From Chloroflexota bacterium (lineage in GTDB: Bacteria; Chloroflexota; Anaerolineae; JAAYZQ01): a stretch of DNA of 64,000 nt. The notes beneath the pieces were generated by a model. The model was not told the DNA's origin. It ran no database searches and saw nothing but the letters and a program-made list of their open reading frames with translations. Positions 16,505-26,056 of this stretch are shown here, in pieces. Numbering within the stretch: position 1 is the stretch's first letter; the number at the start of each line of letters is the position of its first letter. A program made the position numbers and the translations under genes. The DNA lies in assembly GCA_018606645.1 (NCBI GenBank), contig JAGVRI010000005.1, positions 241,714 to 305,713 of the forward strand. Reading direction: 5' to 3'.

Positions 16505-17320
16505 CTAGTTGGGCTTGTGCGTTTGGCTGGGTGTCTCTACCCTCGGCCGACCGATCCGGCCATCGCTCAAATGATACTGCTCCTCAAGCCGCCAGGCAGC
16601 GAAGTCGGCTGGGGGTGGGGATTCGTACCCGCCGATTTTGCTATGGCTCCACCCCAACCGGTTCTTGAGTTCGGCAGCGAACTCGGCTGTCTTGAGGGAG
16701 GCGATCATCGAGTCAATGACCGGAACTCCCAGTTTTGCCTGCAACTCACGATAGAATCCGTAGGTCGCTGTACAGCCCAGGACGAGCACCTCGGCCCCGT
16801 CCCGCTCAACGGCCTCCCGCCCGACCTGGATGAACCGGCGGGCTGTCTCTTCCTCGTCCTGGTGGAATTCGAGCACCCCCAGGCCCACCGACTTGAACGA
16901 AGCCAGCCTCTCCTTCATGCCATAATTGTACACGTTTTCCATCATCTCCGGGATCCACTTGCGGCGGCCTACGATGATGGAGAACTTGTGGCCCAGGGTG
17001 GAGGCGATGCGGACCGACGCCTCGCAAGGAGCTATGACCGCCATCTGCTCGGCGACCTCCCGGGCGGCTTGCAGACCCACATCGTAGAAGCAACCGATGA
17101 CGGCTGCATCAAAGCCCTGGCGTTCCGCTTCCTTGATCATTTGCAGGATGTCCACCAGGACCAAGGCTTCGTAGTATCGGTACTCCAGGTGTTCAGGGCC
17201 TCGGGATAGAGGGACCAGAGTTAGCTCGGTATCCGGCTGCCGGTACTCCTCCAGGTACTGGATCTCATCGGCCACCGACTGGGTGTACACCGGGTGGATA
17301 TAGAGAATTCGACGTTTCAT
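16505..17320 (-). CDS. Aspartate/glutamate/hydantoin racemase family protein
   Basis: This 271-residue cofactor-independent racemase-family protein has the two catalytic cysteine segments expected: AAVIGCFYDVGL near residues 72-83 and VLVLGCTATYGF near residues 177-188. The N-terminus RRILYIHPVYT fits hydantoin racemases, though HyuE enzymes are usually about 230-250 residues; the extra 40 residues are at the charged C-terminus. It probably racemises the hydantoin or amino acid so that a stereospecific HyuAB can use both isomers. The gene lies 6 bases after the OppF-like ATPase stop. Confidence 0.85.
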   Translation of the reverse strand: MKRRILYIHPVYTQSVADEIQYLEEYRQPDTELTLVPLSRGPEHLEYRYYEALVLVDILQMIKEAERQGFDAAVIGCFYDVGLQAAREVAEQMAVIAPCEASVRIASTLGHKFSIIVGRRKWIPEMMENVYNYGMKERLASFKSVGLGVLEFHQDEEETARRFIQVGREAVERDGAEVLVLGCTATYGFYRELQAKLGVPVIDSMIASLKTAEFAAELKNRLGWSHSKIGGYESPPPADFAAWRLEEQYHLSDGRIGRPRVETPSQTHKPN

Positions 17321-17326
17321 CCTCTT

Positions 17327-18328
17327 TCACTCCTCGTGACTTGCTTCACCTGGCTGGCCGTGCAGGTGGCAGCGGACCAGGTGCCCTTCGCCGACCTGGA
17401 CCATCACCGGGTCGATCCGAGTACAGATTTCCATTTTGTACGGACAGCGAAGGTGGAAACTGCATCCGCTCGGAATATTCACCGGACTGGGGATCTCGCC
17501 GGTCGAGATTATCTTGCGTGGTTTGAGTTGCTCCTCTTCTTCGGACACCACCGGGATTGAGGACAAGAGCATCTGGGTGTAGGGATGGTAGGGGGAACGA
17601 AAGAACTCGACCGTTTCGGCGATCTCGCAGACTTTGCCCAGATACATGATCGCTACCCGGGAGGCGACGTTGCGCATCAGGCTCAGATCGTGGGTGATAA
17701 ACAGGTAGGAGAGGTGAAACTCGCGCTGCAGGCGCATGAGGAGATTGATGATCTTGCCCTGGATGGATACGTCCAGAGCCGAGGTCGGCTCGTCAAGAAT
17801 CACAAAAGAAGGCTGGGTGGCCAGAGCCCTAGCGATGGCCACCATTTGTTTCTCGCCGCCGCCCAGCATGCGGGGGTATTTGTACATATAATCTGCCGGC
17901 AATTCGACCATCTCCAACAGAGCCAGAATCTGCTCCAGTCGGTTGTCCTGGGGCCGGTGGATGCGCAGCGGCAGTTCCAGGATCTGCTTGATGGTGCGCC
18001 TTGGGTTCAACGACGATCCCGGATCTTGGAAGACGATCTGGATCTCTTTTTTGAGAGCCAGCGGGCGCTCCCCTTTCTCCCCGAACAGGGGTTGTCCCCG
18101 GAAGTGAATCGAGCCGGCGGTGGGTCGGTACATGCCGACGGTTACGTAGGCCACCGTGCTTTTGCCGGAGCCGGATTCACCCACCAGGCCAAAGGTTTCT
18201 CCCTCTCGCACCGCAAACGAAACACCGTCCACTGCCTTGACGGTGATCGGCTCACGTCGTCGAATCCCCTTATGCCCGACGACAAAATATTTTTTGAGAT
18301 CGGTAATAGTCAGGATGTCCGCAGTCAT
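17327..18328 (-). CDS. Oligopeptide-type ABC transporter ATP-binding protein (OppF/DppF-like)
   Basis: This 333-residue ATPase starts at ATG 18328, which overlaps the previous stop (TCATGA); the longer open frame upstream is not needed. Walker A is GESGSGKST near residue 45, Walker B is [12 protein letters not shown] near residue 168, and the OppF-type C-terminal extension with [10 protein letters not shown] carries Cys residues. The signature loop reads LGGGEKQ instead of LSGGQ. It should form a heterodimer with the OppD-like subunit to power the importer in this operon, and possibly also the ATPase-less importer at 4692-8175. Confidence 0.93.
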   Translation of the reverse strand: MTADILTITDLKKYFVVGHKGIRRREPITVKAVDGVSFAVREGETFGLVGESGSGKSTVAYVTVGMYRPTAGSIHFRGQPLFGEKGERPLALKKEIQIVFQDPGSSLNPRRTIKQILELPLRIHRPQDNRLEQILALLEMVELPADYMYKYPRMLGGGEKQMVAIARALATQPSFVILDEPTSALDVSIQGKIINLLMRLQREFHLSYLFITHDLSLMRNVASRVAIMYLGKVCEIAETVEFFRSPYHPYTQMLLSSIPVVSEEEEQLKPRKIISTGEIPSPVNIPSGCSFHLRCPYKMEICTRIDPVMVQVGEGHLVRCHLHGQPGEASHEE

Positions 18329-19329
18329 GAGCCCTTGCCCTCCTCGCCCCGATAGAGGAAACAAGCGACATAGTGGTCGTCGTCAACCTGATAGGAGGCT
18401 GGCTTTTCCTGGCGGCAGATGTCCATGACGTGCGGGCATCGTGGATGGAAGCGGCACCCGGTAGGCGGTTGCAGGTAGTTTGGAATGCGACCGGGGATGC
18501 CGTCGGATACGCCGCCGCCGGTTAGCCGGGGCACCGCCTGCATCAACCCAATGGTATAGGGGTGCATCGGACGGGAGAACAACCCGGCCGTTGGAGCCAC
18601 TTCGACGATGTTACCGGCGTACATCACGTACACCCGGTCGGTCATTTCGCGGACAATGCCCAGCGTGTGGGTGATCAGGATCACGGATGTATTCTTTTCC
18701 TTCACCAGTCGGTGGAGCAAGCGCAACACCTGGTCCTGAATGGTCACATCCAACGATGTCCCCGGCTCGTCGGCGATCAGCAGTTCAGGATTGGTAGCCA
18801 ACGCCATGCCAATGCACACCCGCTGCCGCATGCCGCCGCTGAGCTGGATCGGATAGCTCTTCAAAAGCCGCTCCGGGTCGGCCAAAGCGACCTCTTGCAG
18901 CGACTGAATCGCCCGTTGGTGGACCTCGTCGGCCGATAAGGGCCGTCCCCGGACTGCCGAGTGCTTGATCACCGCCTTAAGCTGTTGGCCGACGGTGAAC
19001 ACTGGGTTCAGCGCAGCCGTCGGATCCTGAAAGATCATGGAAATGCCCCGTCCTCGAATCTGCTGCAGTTGATTGGGATTCATCTTCAGGAGGTCCCGAC
19101 CTTTGAAGTAGATTTCTCCGCAGGGGATCACGGCTGGCGGGGTAGGCAGCACCTGCAGGATGGCTTTCATCGTCGTCGTCTTGCCGCAGCCGGCCTCGCC
19201 CACTAGTCCGACCCTCTCGCCGCTCTGCATGACAAAATTGACGCCGTCCAGCACCTTCAGCCGCCCGCCATAGACCGCAAAGTGGACGTGCAGGTCCTTG
19301 ATCTCGAGCAAAAGTGGAGTCGAAGACAT
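18325..19329 (-). CDS. Oligopeptide-type ABC transporter ATP-binding protein (OppD/DppD-like)
   Basis: This 334-residue ATPase starts at ATG 19329, one base after the permease stop, with GGAGATC as a ribosome-binding site. Walker A is GEAGCGKTT near residue 42, the signature LSGGMRQR near residue 160, and Walker [13 protein letters not shown] near 180, where most homologues have TT in place of GT. The C-terminal extension has [10 protein letters not shown] with the conserved Cys pair. The longer upstream open frame overlaps the permease gene in another frame and is rejected. Confidence 0.93.
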   Translation of the reverse strand: MSSTPLLLEIKDLHVHFAVYGGRLKVLDGVNFVMQSGERVGLVGEAGCGKTTTMKAILQVLPTPPAVIPCGEIYFKGRDLLKMNPNQLQQIRGRGISMIFQDPTAALNPVFTVGQQLKAVIKHSAVRGRPLSADEVHQRAIQSLQEVALADPERLLKSYPIQLSGGMRQRVCIGMALATNPELLIADEPGTSLDVTIQDQVLRLLHRLVKEKNTSVILITHTLGIVREMTDRVYVMYAGNIVEVAPTAGLFSRPMHPYTIGLMQAVPRLTGGGVSDGIPGRIPNYLQPPTGCRFHPRCPHVMDICRQEKPASYQVDDDHYVACFLYRGEEGKGS

Positions 19330-19330
19330 G

Positions 19331-20263
19331 TCAGATCTCCTCGGCGGCGAACATATCTCGAATGCCGTCTCCCAGCAGATTGAAACCCAGGACGACGACG
19401 ACAATGGCCAGCGCCGGGAAGACCGCGATCCACCACTGATCGGGCAAGTAGCGGGCGCCATCTGAGATCATGGTCCCCAGACTGGGTTCGGGGGGCTGCA
19501 CTCCCAGCCCGACGTAACTGAGCATCGAACCGATGATGATCACCCAGGCGATATCGATGCTCATCTTGGTAAAGACGGGCGACAGCACGTTGGGCAGCAT
19601 CTCGCGAAAGAGGATATGCCCGGCACTAGCGCCGGTGATCTCGGCCGCCGTGACAAAGTACTCGTTTCGTAGGGCGACAGCCAGTCCATAGACGAGCCGT
19701 GTATACCAGGGCCACCACATCAGGGACACAGCCATCATCCCGTTCCACAGGTTTGGCTTGAGTACCGAGGCGACGGCCAGAGCCAGAATCAGGGGGGGCA
19801 CGGCCAAAAAGATATCGGTGATGCGCATGATGAGCGTATCGATCCAGGTGCCGTGAAAGTAGCCAGCGAGCAGTCCCAACAGCACCCCCGGCGGCACGAC
19901 CAAGGCCAGAACCACCACGCCCATCAATAACGAGGAACGCAAGCCAAAGATAATGCGGGTCAGGATGTCGCGGCCGATCTGGTCCGTGCCCAGAAGGTAC
20001 CGCCCACATGGTGGGATTTTAGCGTTGGCAAAGTCGGTGAACGGCCCGGCGTGTTTGGGATACGGCGTTACCCAAGGAGCGGCAATAGCCAGCAGGATCA
20101 AGGAGAGCACCATCGCCAGCCCGACGACCGACATCGGATTGCGGGACAGCTTGTACCAGGCACGTCCCAGGTTCTCCCGACGGGATTCCCGCTCGAGTTG
20201 GCGGATGCGCTGCGCCACAAGGGCTGCAGCCTCGCTGGAACTGTTTATCCGTGGTTGCCCCAT
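19331..20263 (-). CDS. Oligopeptide-type ABC transporter permease (DppC/OppC-like)
   Basis: This 310-residue permease has a long cytoplasmic N-terminus (about 45 residues), a first helix SVVGLAMVLSLILLAIAAPW, the LLGTDQIGRDILTR periplasmic segment near residue 93, and an EAA loop at TAAEITGASAGHILFREMLP near residues 206-225. The C-terminal segment GVQPPEPSLGTMISDG is conserved. It is translated 5 bases after the DppB-like gene and 1 base before the OppD-like gene. Confidence 0.92.
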   Translation of the reverse strand: MGQPRINSSSEAAALVAQRIRQLERESRRENLGRAWYKLSRNPMSVVGLAMVLSLILLAIAAPWVTPYPKHAGPFTDFANAKIPPCGRYLLGTDQIGRDILTRIIFGLRSSLLMGVVVLALVVPPGVLLGLLAGYFHGTWIDTLIMRITDIFLAVPPLILALAVASVLKPNLWNGMMAVSLMWWPWYTRLVYGLAVALRNEYFVTAAEITGASAGHILFREMLPNVLSPVFTKMSIDIAWVIIIGSMLSYVGLGVQPPEPSLGTMISDGARYLPDQWWIAVFPALAIVVVVLGFNLLGDGIRDMFAAEEI

Positions 20264-20268
20264 AGCGT

Positions 20269-21297
20269 CTACTCACTCCTCGCCGCGCGCAAGCGGATGC
20301 GGGGGTCCAGGTAGGCCACGATGATGTCCACCAGAATATTCACGGTGACAAAGGCGACACCGAGCACCAGGATGACAGCGGAGATGGCATTCAGGTCTTT
20401 GTGCAGCATGGACGTCATTCCGTAGCGTGCCAGCCCAGGCCAGTTGAAAATGAGCTCCACCAGGAAGGCCACGCCCAATGTGGCAGCGATGTCCAGCCCG
20501 AGGATCGACACGGTCGGGATCAGCGATGGCTTGAGCAAGAAACGGCCCATCACCACCCTCTCCGAAATACCTAACGCCCTGGCGGCGGCGATATAGTCTT
20601 TGCCCAGATTGTCGGCCATCGAAGAACGGGTGATCCGCGCCTCCTGGGCGATGGAGCCCATCGCCAGGGCGAGGGCGGGCAGGACCATGTGCCGAAGGGC
20701 ATCGGCGAATGCATCCAGCCGGCCGGCGAGCAGCGCGTCCACGGTGACCATGCCGGTCACGGTGGGAGGAGCGACGGTGTGCTCGCTCAGGCGGCCAATG
20801 ACCGGAAACCACTTGAGCACAAAGCCAAAGAGAAGCACAAAGAGAATGGCAAAAATAAAAGAGGGCGTGACGATCCCGGCATAAGAAATGACACGTACGA
20901 CGTTGTCAATCCAGGTGTCCTTGTACCGGGCGGAGAGGACTCCCAGACCAATGCCTCCCACTGCCGAAAACAGGCCGGCCAGCAACACCAACTCCAGGGA
21001 GGCGGGGAAAAACTCCTGGATATCAGCCGTCACCGGCCGCTGAGTCACCAGAGATAGGCCAAAGTCTGCCCGCAATGCACCGCGCAACCAGTAGACGTAC
21101 TGCACGGTCAGGGGTTCGTTCAGGTGCATCTGCTCTCGGACGCGGTCCACCACCCACTGGGGCGCGCGAGCACCGAGCGCCATACGCGCCGGGTCGCCGG
21201 GCATGACCCGGGCGATGACAAAGATGACGATCGACAAACCCAACAGCACAAAAATCGAGTGGACAATCCGCCGCACCAAAAATCTACCAAGTGACAT
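20269..21297 (-). CDS. Oligopeptide-type ABC transporter permease (DppB/OppB-like)
   Basis: This 342-residue permease has the DppB signal-anchor (RIVHSIFVLLGLSIVIFVIA), VMPGDPARMALG near residue 30, and about six helices. The EAA loop includes AARALGISERVVMGRFLLKP near residues 236-255. It lies 253 bases downstream of the binding-protein gene, and that gap holds a strong hairpin which may lower permease expression relative to the binding protein. Confidence 0.92.
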   Translation of the reverse strand: MSLGRFLVRRIVHSIFVLLGLSIVIFVIARVMPGDPARMALGARAPQWVVDRVREQMHLNEPLTVQYVYWLRGALRADFGLSLVTQRPVTADIQEFFPASLELVLLAGLFSAVGGIGLGVLSARYKDTWIDNVVRVISYAGIVTPSFIFAILFVLLFGFVLKWFPVIGRLSEHTVAPPTVTGMVTVDALLAGRLDAFADALRHMVLPALALAMGSIAQEARITRSSMADNLGKDYIAAARALGISERVVMGRFLLKPSLIPTVSILGLDIAATLGVAFLVELIFNWPGLARYGMTSMLHKDLNAISAVILVLGVAFVTVNILVDIIVAYLDPRIRLRAARSE

Positions 21298-21550
21298 GGT
21301 ACCCCGACCTCTTGGTTCTTTCTATGTTCAGGCAGGCCACCAGGTTCTTTCGAACGGCTGGCCCACCAACCCGGCTCCCACGCCGCCGGTTGGGTGGCGT
21401 GGGAGCCGCACCGATGGAGCGAGAGCAAGCCAGAATTCTGCCCGTCATCAGACCTCTGCAGAAAGCTCGTGCATCTCGATGTCCGCTGCCACTCCTGGAA
21501 ATTGATGCAGTCCGCTTCGGCCTCAAGAATCTGGCTTTCCCAATTGGTCC
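21298..21550 (-). other. Intra-operon gap between binding protein and permease
   Basis: This 253-base gap contains no convincing gene. It holds a 12-bp hairpin at 21373-21407. No consensus promoter was found for the permease gene, so readthrough from the binding-protein transcript is assumed. Confidence 0.5.
21373..21407. terminator. Intra-operon hairpin, likely partial terminator or mRNA stabiliser
   Basis: GGCTCCCACGCC (21373-21384) pairs perfectly with GGCGTGGGAGCC (21396-21407), loop 11 bases. In importer operons such hairpins after the binding-protein gene often give excess binding protein over the membrane parts. There is no T tract. Confidence 0.55.
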
Positions 21551-23269
21551 CTAGGGGCAGGTGACTCCGATGCCCGCCGCAAAGATCTGATAGCCCATGA
21601 CCACACTCGTCTCACCCCGAGCAGCTGGCCAGTCGACGCAGTCCCGGTAGGCATGTTTTTCCACCTGGTCATAGATCCACACCGAGACAGCTCGCTCGAC
21701 CAGATCCTCCTGGATCTTGGCATACTTGGCGAACCGCTCCTGTTCGTCGATGGTGGCCAGAGCATCCTCGATGGCGGCGTCCAGATCCGGGTCCTGAAGC
21801 CATTCTACTTGCTGCCAGGTGCCGGTCGTACTGGAGTGATAGCGCTGCTTCAGCATCAAGCCCGCTTCGGGTAGGTCCGAAGATACATAGATTGTGGCGA
21901 TGCTGGGCGAGGTCTCGAGCTTGCTGGTGTTTTCCACCATGCTCAACCATGGGACCTTGACCACTTCGACCTTCATGCCGATGTCAGCCAGATTCGACTG
22001 GAACAGCAGGGCCCATTTCTCCTCGTCGGGGACCTCGGCGACCCAGTGCACTTCGATCGGATAGTTGGCGATGTCGGCCGCATACTTGCATTGGGCGAGC
22101 TCTGCCTTGGCCGCGTCCAGGTCGCGCTTGTAGACGTGCACGTTGGGATTGTGCCCGGCCAATGTCGCCGGTACCGGTCCGACCATCTGCTTGGTGCCCG
22201 GCCATTCCAATGCGACTGCTGCATCATAATCAAAGGCGTACGAGATCGCTTTGCGGCAATGGACGTCGTCCAACGGCGGCTTCTTGTTGTTAACCATGTA
22301 ATAGAAGGAGGACAGGGAGGGGAGTGCAGCGATCTTGACCCCTTCGATTTTCTGCAGGGCCTGGTAAGCCTCGAATGACTGCCACTGGTCCGAGATTTCG
22401 AGTTCCTTGTTCTCCATGAGGGTGCGCACGGTGACAGCTTCGGTGGTGCCAATGAAGCGGACCTCATCCGGAGCGTTGGGATGGAAGGTGCCCCACCAAT
22501 CGGTGAACTTGGTCATGAGGAGGTACTGCTCCAGCGGGAACTCTTTGACCATGTACGGGCCGGATCCGGCATCATGGGTCTGCAGCCACTCCTTGCCGTA
22601 ATCGCCGTTGGCGCCATACGGACCTTCAGCCTTGGTGTTGGCCTTGACGATGGCTTCGCTGGCCACGTAGAGGCGGACCAGGCTGGGTAGGAACAAGGCG
22701 GTGGCTTTGTTCAGCTTAAACTGAACCGTATGATCGTCGAGAGCTGTGACTGACTCGACATCGGGCGTAACCAGGTAGGCATAGCCTTCCCCGATCTCCT
22801 TGAGGCGGTTGAAGCTAAAGACCACGTCACTGGCTTTGAGGGGGCTGCCATCATGGAATTTGACATCCTTCCGCAGATGGAAGGTCCAGGTCAACCCGTC
22901 GTGGGAAACGTCCCACGACTCGGCCAGCCACGGATCGACTGTTCCCTGAGCATTGGGGAACACCAGGGTATCGTACAGGTTCGCCAGCGAGGTAGAGCTG
23001 GCATAGTCATTGCCGACCGCAGGGTCGATGCGGTTGGGCCAGGAGAAGGTGACGCGCAACACCCGCTTGGCTGGTGGTGCCTGTGTGGGTGCCACTGCTT
23101 CAGTGGGTGCGGGCGCCTGGGTCGGAGCCGCTACTTCGGTGGGGGCGGCTGCTTGAGTTGGAGCAGCCACCGGCGCCGCCGTAGGTGACGGCGCAGGCGA
23201 GGGGGCACAGGCTGCAAACATTGTCGATGTGACCAAAATCAGAACCGCAAGAGCAAACCACTTTTTCAT
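21551..23269 (-). CDS. Extracellular solute-binding lipoprotein, family 5
   Basis: This 572-residue binding lipoprotein has a signal peptide ending FAAC with Cys21 as the anchor. Residues 23-66 are a flexible linker of repeated APTQA/APTEA-type units, a spacing device common in this phylum. The mature fold contains LRKDVKFHDGSPLKASDVVFS near residues 130-150, a family 5 hallmark. AAGGAGG precedes the ATG at 23269. It heads the hydantoinase operon and should deliver the operon's substrate. Confidence 0.92.
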   Translation of the reverse strand: MKKWFALAVLILVTSTMFAACAPSPAPSPTAAPVAAPTQAAAPTEVAAPTQAPAPTEAVAPTQAPPAKRVLRVTFSWPNRIDPAVGNDYASSTSLANLYDTLVFPNAQGTVDPWLAESWDVSHDGLTWTFHLRKDVKFHDGSPLKASDVVFSFNRLKEIGEGYAYLVTPDVESVTALDDHTVQFKLNKATALFLPSLVRLYVASEAIVKANTKAEGPYGANGDYGKEWLQTHDAGSGPYMVKEFPLEQYLLMTKFTDWWGTFHPNAPDEVRFIGTTEAVTVRTLMENKELEISDQWQSFEAYQALQKIEGVKIAALPSLSSFYYMVNNKKPPLDDVHCRKAISYAFDYDAAVALEWPGTKQMVGPVPATLAGHNPNVHVYKRDLDAAKAELAQCKYAADIANYPIEVHWVAEVPDEEKWALLFQSNLADIGMKVEVVKVPWLSMVENTSKLETSPSIATIYVSSDLPEAGLMLKQRYHSSTTGTWQQVEWLQDPDLDAAIEDALATIDEQERFAKYAKIQEDLVERAVSVWIYDQVEKHAYRDCVDWPAARGETSVVMGYQIFAAGIGVTCP

Positions 23270-23396
23270 TTTCCTTTCCTCCTTTGCGAACTAGGACCAA
23301 TGCACCACCGTTATGCTAAGATGTGGATTCAGGAGCCTGGCACCACCTCCTTTCCGTATGCTGACTACCCCTGCAGGATCACCGACGCTGGCTCTG

Positions 23397-23927
23397 TCAG
23401 GGGGAAAGCGTCCATAGGACGATGCATTCCTGGTCTCCGTTGTTGCGCCAGGAATGGGGCTGGTGTGCCTGGTAATGGATGCTGTCCCCAGCCGTCAAGA
23501 CCAAGACCTCATCGCCAATGGTGATGGTCAGCTCTCCCTGCAACACAAAGCCACACTCTTCGCCTTGATGTCCAGAACTGTCCTCTCGGCACGCACCCGG
23601 GCCAAGCACTACATAATGGGGCCGCATGATCTTGCTGACCAGGTGTGCCGATAGAGGTTCGATGCTGATGCTGGCTCGGCCTTTAAGCTTTGTGTGTTGA
23701 GGGGCTTTGACCACCTGGGGCGAAGTCGAGTTGTCCTCAAAGAAATCACGCAGTTCCACACCCAATGCCTGGGCGATGCTGGTCAGTCGGGAAAGAGAGG
23801 GCAATGTCACCCCTCGCTCTATCTGAGATAGATAGCTGGCCGACAGGCCGACTTTCTCGGCCAACTGTTGCAGGGTGAGCCCTTGTCCTTTGCGCAAAGC
23901 TCTGAGATTCTCGCCAAGGCTCGCCAC
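23397..23927 (-). CDS. XRE-family regulator with C-terminal cupin sensor
   Basis: This 176-residue protein has a helix-turn-helix over residues 1-62 (GENLRALRKGQGLTLQQLAE, then SASYLSQIERG) and a cupin_2 barrel over residues 105-172, with GHQGEECGFVLQGEL, GDSIHY and HQPHSWRN supplying metal- or ligand-binding positions. Such proteins sense a small metabolite in the cupin pocket. It starts at GTG 23927, preceded by GGAGAG, 20 bases after the stop of a paralogous regulator, and lies just upstream of the binding-protein gene, so it probably controls the hydantoinase operon. Confidence 0.9.
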   Translation of the reverse strand: MASLGENLRALRKGQGLTLQQLAEKVGLSASYLSQIERGVTLPSLSRLTSIAQALGVELRDFFEDNSTSPQVVKAPQHTKLKGRASISIEPLSAHLVSKIMRPHYVVLGPGACREDSSGHQGEECGFVLQGELTITIGDEVLVLTAGDSIHYQAHQPHSWRNNGDQECIVLWTLSP

Positions 23928-23947
23928 GGTCTCTCCGGCCCTCGGGA

Positions 23948-24511
23948 CTAGAAAACGGGCGGGGTAAGCACACAGTAGTACAGCGTGGGCTCGTCGCCCG
24001 GGTTCTCCATGCGGTGTGGGGTGGTCGACTTGAAGTGGATGCTGTCCCCCGGATTCAGATCATAGACCTCATCACCGATCCGGAAGCGCAGCGTCCCCTT
24101 CAGGACGTGGGCAAATTCCTCACCGGGATGGGAGCGGAACTCATCGGCAGGTGGGGCTCCCTCGGCCGGGTCTACGTGCACCAGCAGGGGTTCCAGCTTT
24201 CGATCAGGAAAGCTAGTTGAGAGGAGGGAATAGGCAATGAACGAGCCTTCGAAACGGAACGTCTGTCTCTTGTCAGCTCGGACAACCCGCGCGCCGGTCG
24301 TCATTCGAGGGAAAAAATGAGTGACATCCACATCAAGGGCCTTGGCGATGGCATACAGCATGGTGATGGAAGGTACCGCCTGATTCCTCTCCACTTGGGA
24401 TAGGAAGCCAGGGGTGCAACCGGCTCGCTCGGCTGCCTGCTCCAACGTGAGCTGCCGATCTAACCGCAACTGACGGATCGTCTGACCCATGATCCGGATT
24501 GTAGTTTCCAT
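23948..24511 (-). CDS. XRE-family regulator with C-terminal cupin sensor, paralogue
   Basis: This is a 187-residue paralogue of the next gene. The helix-turn-helix spans residues 8-65 (IRQLRLDRQLTLEQAAERAG and GFLSQVERNQ). The cupin is at residues 110-185 (SHPGEEFAHVLKGTLRFR, GDSIHF, TPHRMENPGD). The ATG at 24511 sits 6 bases after a consensus -10 box, so the mRNA is probably leaderless; a later ATG at 24490 has no ribosome-binding site either. Two regulators in tandem suggest that two ligands are sensed or that a heteromer forms. Confidence 0.88.
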   Translation of the reverse strand: METTIRIMGQTIRQLRLDRQLTLEQAAERAGCTPGFLSQVERNQAVPSITMLYAIAKALDVDVTHFFPRMTTGARVVRADKRQTFRFEGSFIAYSLLSTSFPDRKLEPLLVHVDPAEGAPPADEFRSHPGEEFAHVLKGTLRFRIGDEVYDLNPGDSIHFKSTTPHRMENPGDEPTLYYCVLTPPVF

Positions 24512-24517
24512 ACAAAA

Positions 24518-24546
24518 ATTATACCACAGCTTCATTTTGTTGTCAA
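24518..24546 (-). promoter_or_regulatory. Consensus sigma-70 promoter, leaderless
   Basis: On the minus strand TTGACA (24546-24541), 17 bases and TATAAT (24523-24518) with a TGG extended -10 make a perfect consensus promoter. Six bases separate the -10 box from the ATG at 24511. It drives the tandem XRE-cupin genes and possibly the operon beyond. Confidence 0.9.
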
Positions 24547-24679
24547 GTTCCATTTTCCCCGTTTCGTTCTGGGATTGGTAAACTGGTGGATTGGTGGCAA
24601 AATTGGAAAACTCTGTATCGGGAGACGGAGAGGAGAAGCGGCTGTTTCTGATTCGTGACAAGGTGGGGGAGTGATGGTC

Positions 24680-25978
24680 ATGAGACTGATTCACATTCTG
24701 CGTCTTTCGTTGGTTCAATTCTGGCTGGGGGCGGTGTCGGTGCTGATGCTCGGTACGTTGAATCGCATCCTCCGGGTGGAGATGGGTCTGGAGCTGGCGC
24801 AGGTGGGCCTTCTCCTGGGGGGCGCGCACTACCTGGCCGCCCTGGTTTCCATCCCCATCGGCCATCTCTCAGACCAGCATGGCTACCTGGGGTACCACCG
24901 CCTGCCGTACATTGTCGTGGGTACGTTGCTTACGGTGTTGACGGTGATGACCGCTCCCTGGATCGCGCTATTTATGGCTTCGGATCCCACTCCCACGCGA
25001 CTGGCGCTGGCTTTTGCCTTCTTTTTCGTGGAGGGATTGGGGGTCAATATGGGGGCAACCGTATATCTTGCCCTGGTGACCGATAGCACCCGAGAAGCGG
25101 AGCGAGGCCGGGTAGTCAGCATCATCTGGACGATGATGATGATCGGCATCTTGGTCGGGGCGATGGGCGGCGCAGCCTACCTCAAGAATTATTCGTTCGA
25201 TCGCTTGCTGGCTTTGTTTGGGGTTGCTGCCTGTGCTGTTGCGGTGCTCACAGCCGTGGCCCTGTGGCGGTTGGATCAGCGGCGTGTTGGCAAGCTGTCA
25301 GCCTCGTCCTCGTTACAGCGCTCGCTTCTGGTCTTGCGGCGAAGCCGGCAAACACGGTTATTTTTTGGCTTTGTGCTGTTCGGGCTCTTTTTCCACTTTC
25401 TTCAGGATGTGGTCCTCGAACCCTTTGGCGGCGAGGTATTGGGCCTCAGTGTCCGCCAGACGACGATGTTCAACGCCTACAATATGATCGGGGTCATTGC
25501 AGGTTTGCTGGTAGGTGGGGCGGTGGTGATTCCTCGCATCGGCAAAAAGGGCATGGCAGCGGTCGGTAACCTGATCGGAGTGGTCGCCTTTGGGTTGCTG
25601 ATGGTCCTGGCCTTACGCCGCGATCCCGGATTGGTGACTCTGGCTATCCTGCTCATGGGGTTGGGCACCGGAGCGTTCACCGTCGGCGGGGTGTCGCTGA
25701 TGATGGACCTGACCGTGGACCATCAGGCTGGGTTGTTCATCGGTGCCTGGACCCTGGCTCAGGCACTTGCCAAATTCGGGTCCTCGGTACTGAGTGGGAT
25801 GATCCACGATGTGGTGGTCTACATGGGCGGGGCGAGCCATGTGGCCTATGCGGCCATCTTTGGCCTTGAGGCAGTCGGGATGGTGTTGGTTACCTGCCTG
25901 CTGTATCATGTCAATGTGACGACCTTCCGCCGTGAAGTGTCTGAACTCCGCCGACTGATTGAATATTCATTGGGTTAG
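24680..25978 (+). CDS. PucC/LhaA-like major facilitator family carrier
   Basis: This protein of about 432 residues has twelve predicted membrane segments. The N-terminal LGTLNRILRVEMGLELAQVG, IPIGHLSDQHG and YHRLPYIVVGT match the PucC/LhaA/Bch2 branch of the MFS, associated with (bacterio)chlorophyll-protein assembly and possibly tetrapyrrole movement. Starts at GTG 24671, ATG 24674 and ATG 24680 are possible; GGTGGGGGA at 24662-24670 best fits 24680. ChlI/ChlD chelatase genes follow 1.2 kb downstream, which supports a tetrapyrrole connection. No photosynthesis reaction-centre gene is in the window, so phototrophy cannot be claimed. Confidence 0.8.
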   Translation: MRLIHILRLSLVQFWLGAVSVLMLGTLNRILRVEMGLELAQVGLLLGGAHYLAALVSIPIGHLSDQHGYLGYHRLPYIVVGTLLTVLTVMTAPWIALFMASDPTPTRLALAFAFFFVEGLGVNMGATVYLALVTDSTREAERGRVVSIIWTMMMIGILVGAMGGAAYLKNYSFDRLLALFGVAACAVAVLTAVALWRLDQRRVGKLSASSSLQRSLLVLRRSRQTRLFFGFVLFGLFFHFLQDVVLEPFGGEVLGLSVRQTTMFNAYNMIGVIAGLLVGGAVVIPRIGKKGMAAVGNLIGVVAFGLLMVLALRRDPGLVTLAILLMGLGTGAFTVGGVSLMMDLTVDHQAGLFIGAWTLAQALAKFGSSVLSGMIHDVVVYMGGASHVAYAAIFGLEAVGMVLVTCLLYHVNVTTFRREVSELRRLIEYSLG

Positions 25979-26056
25979 GAACTTTCGCGAGTCCTCTCTG
26001 GCACGGGAAGTCACCTGGGCGAGAGAGTTCCGTCTCGTCCAATCCGCCAGAGCGGT

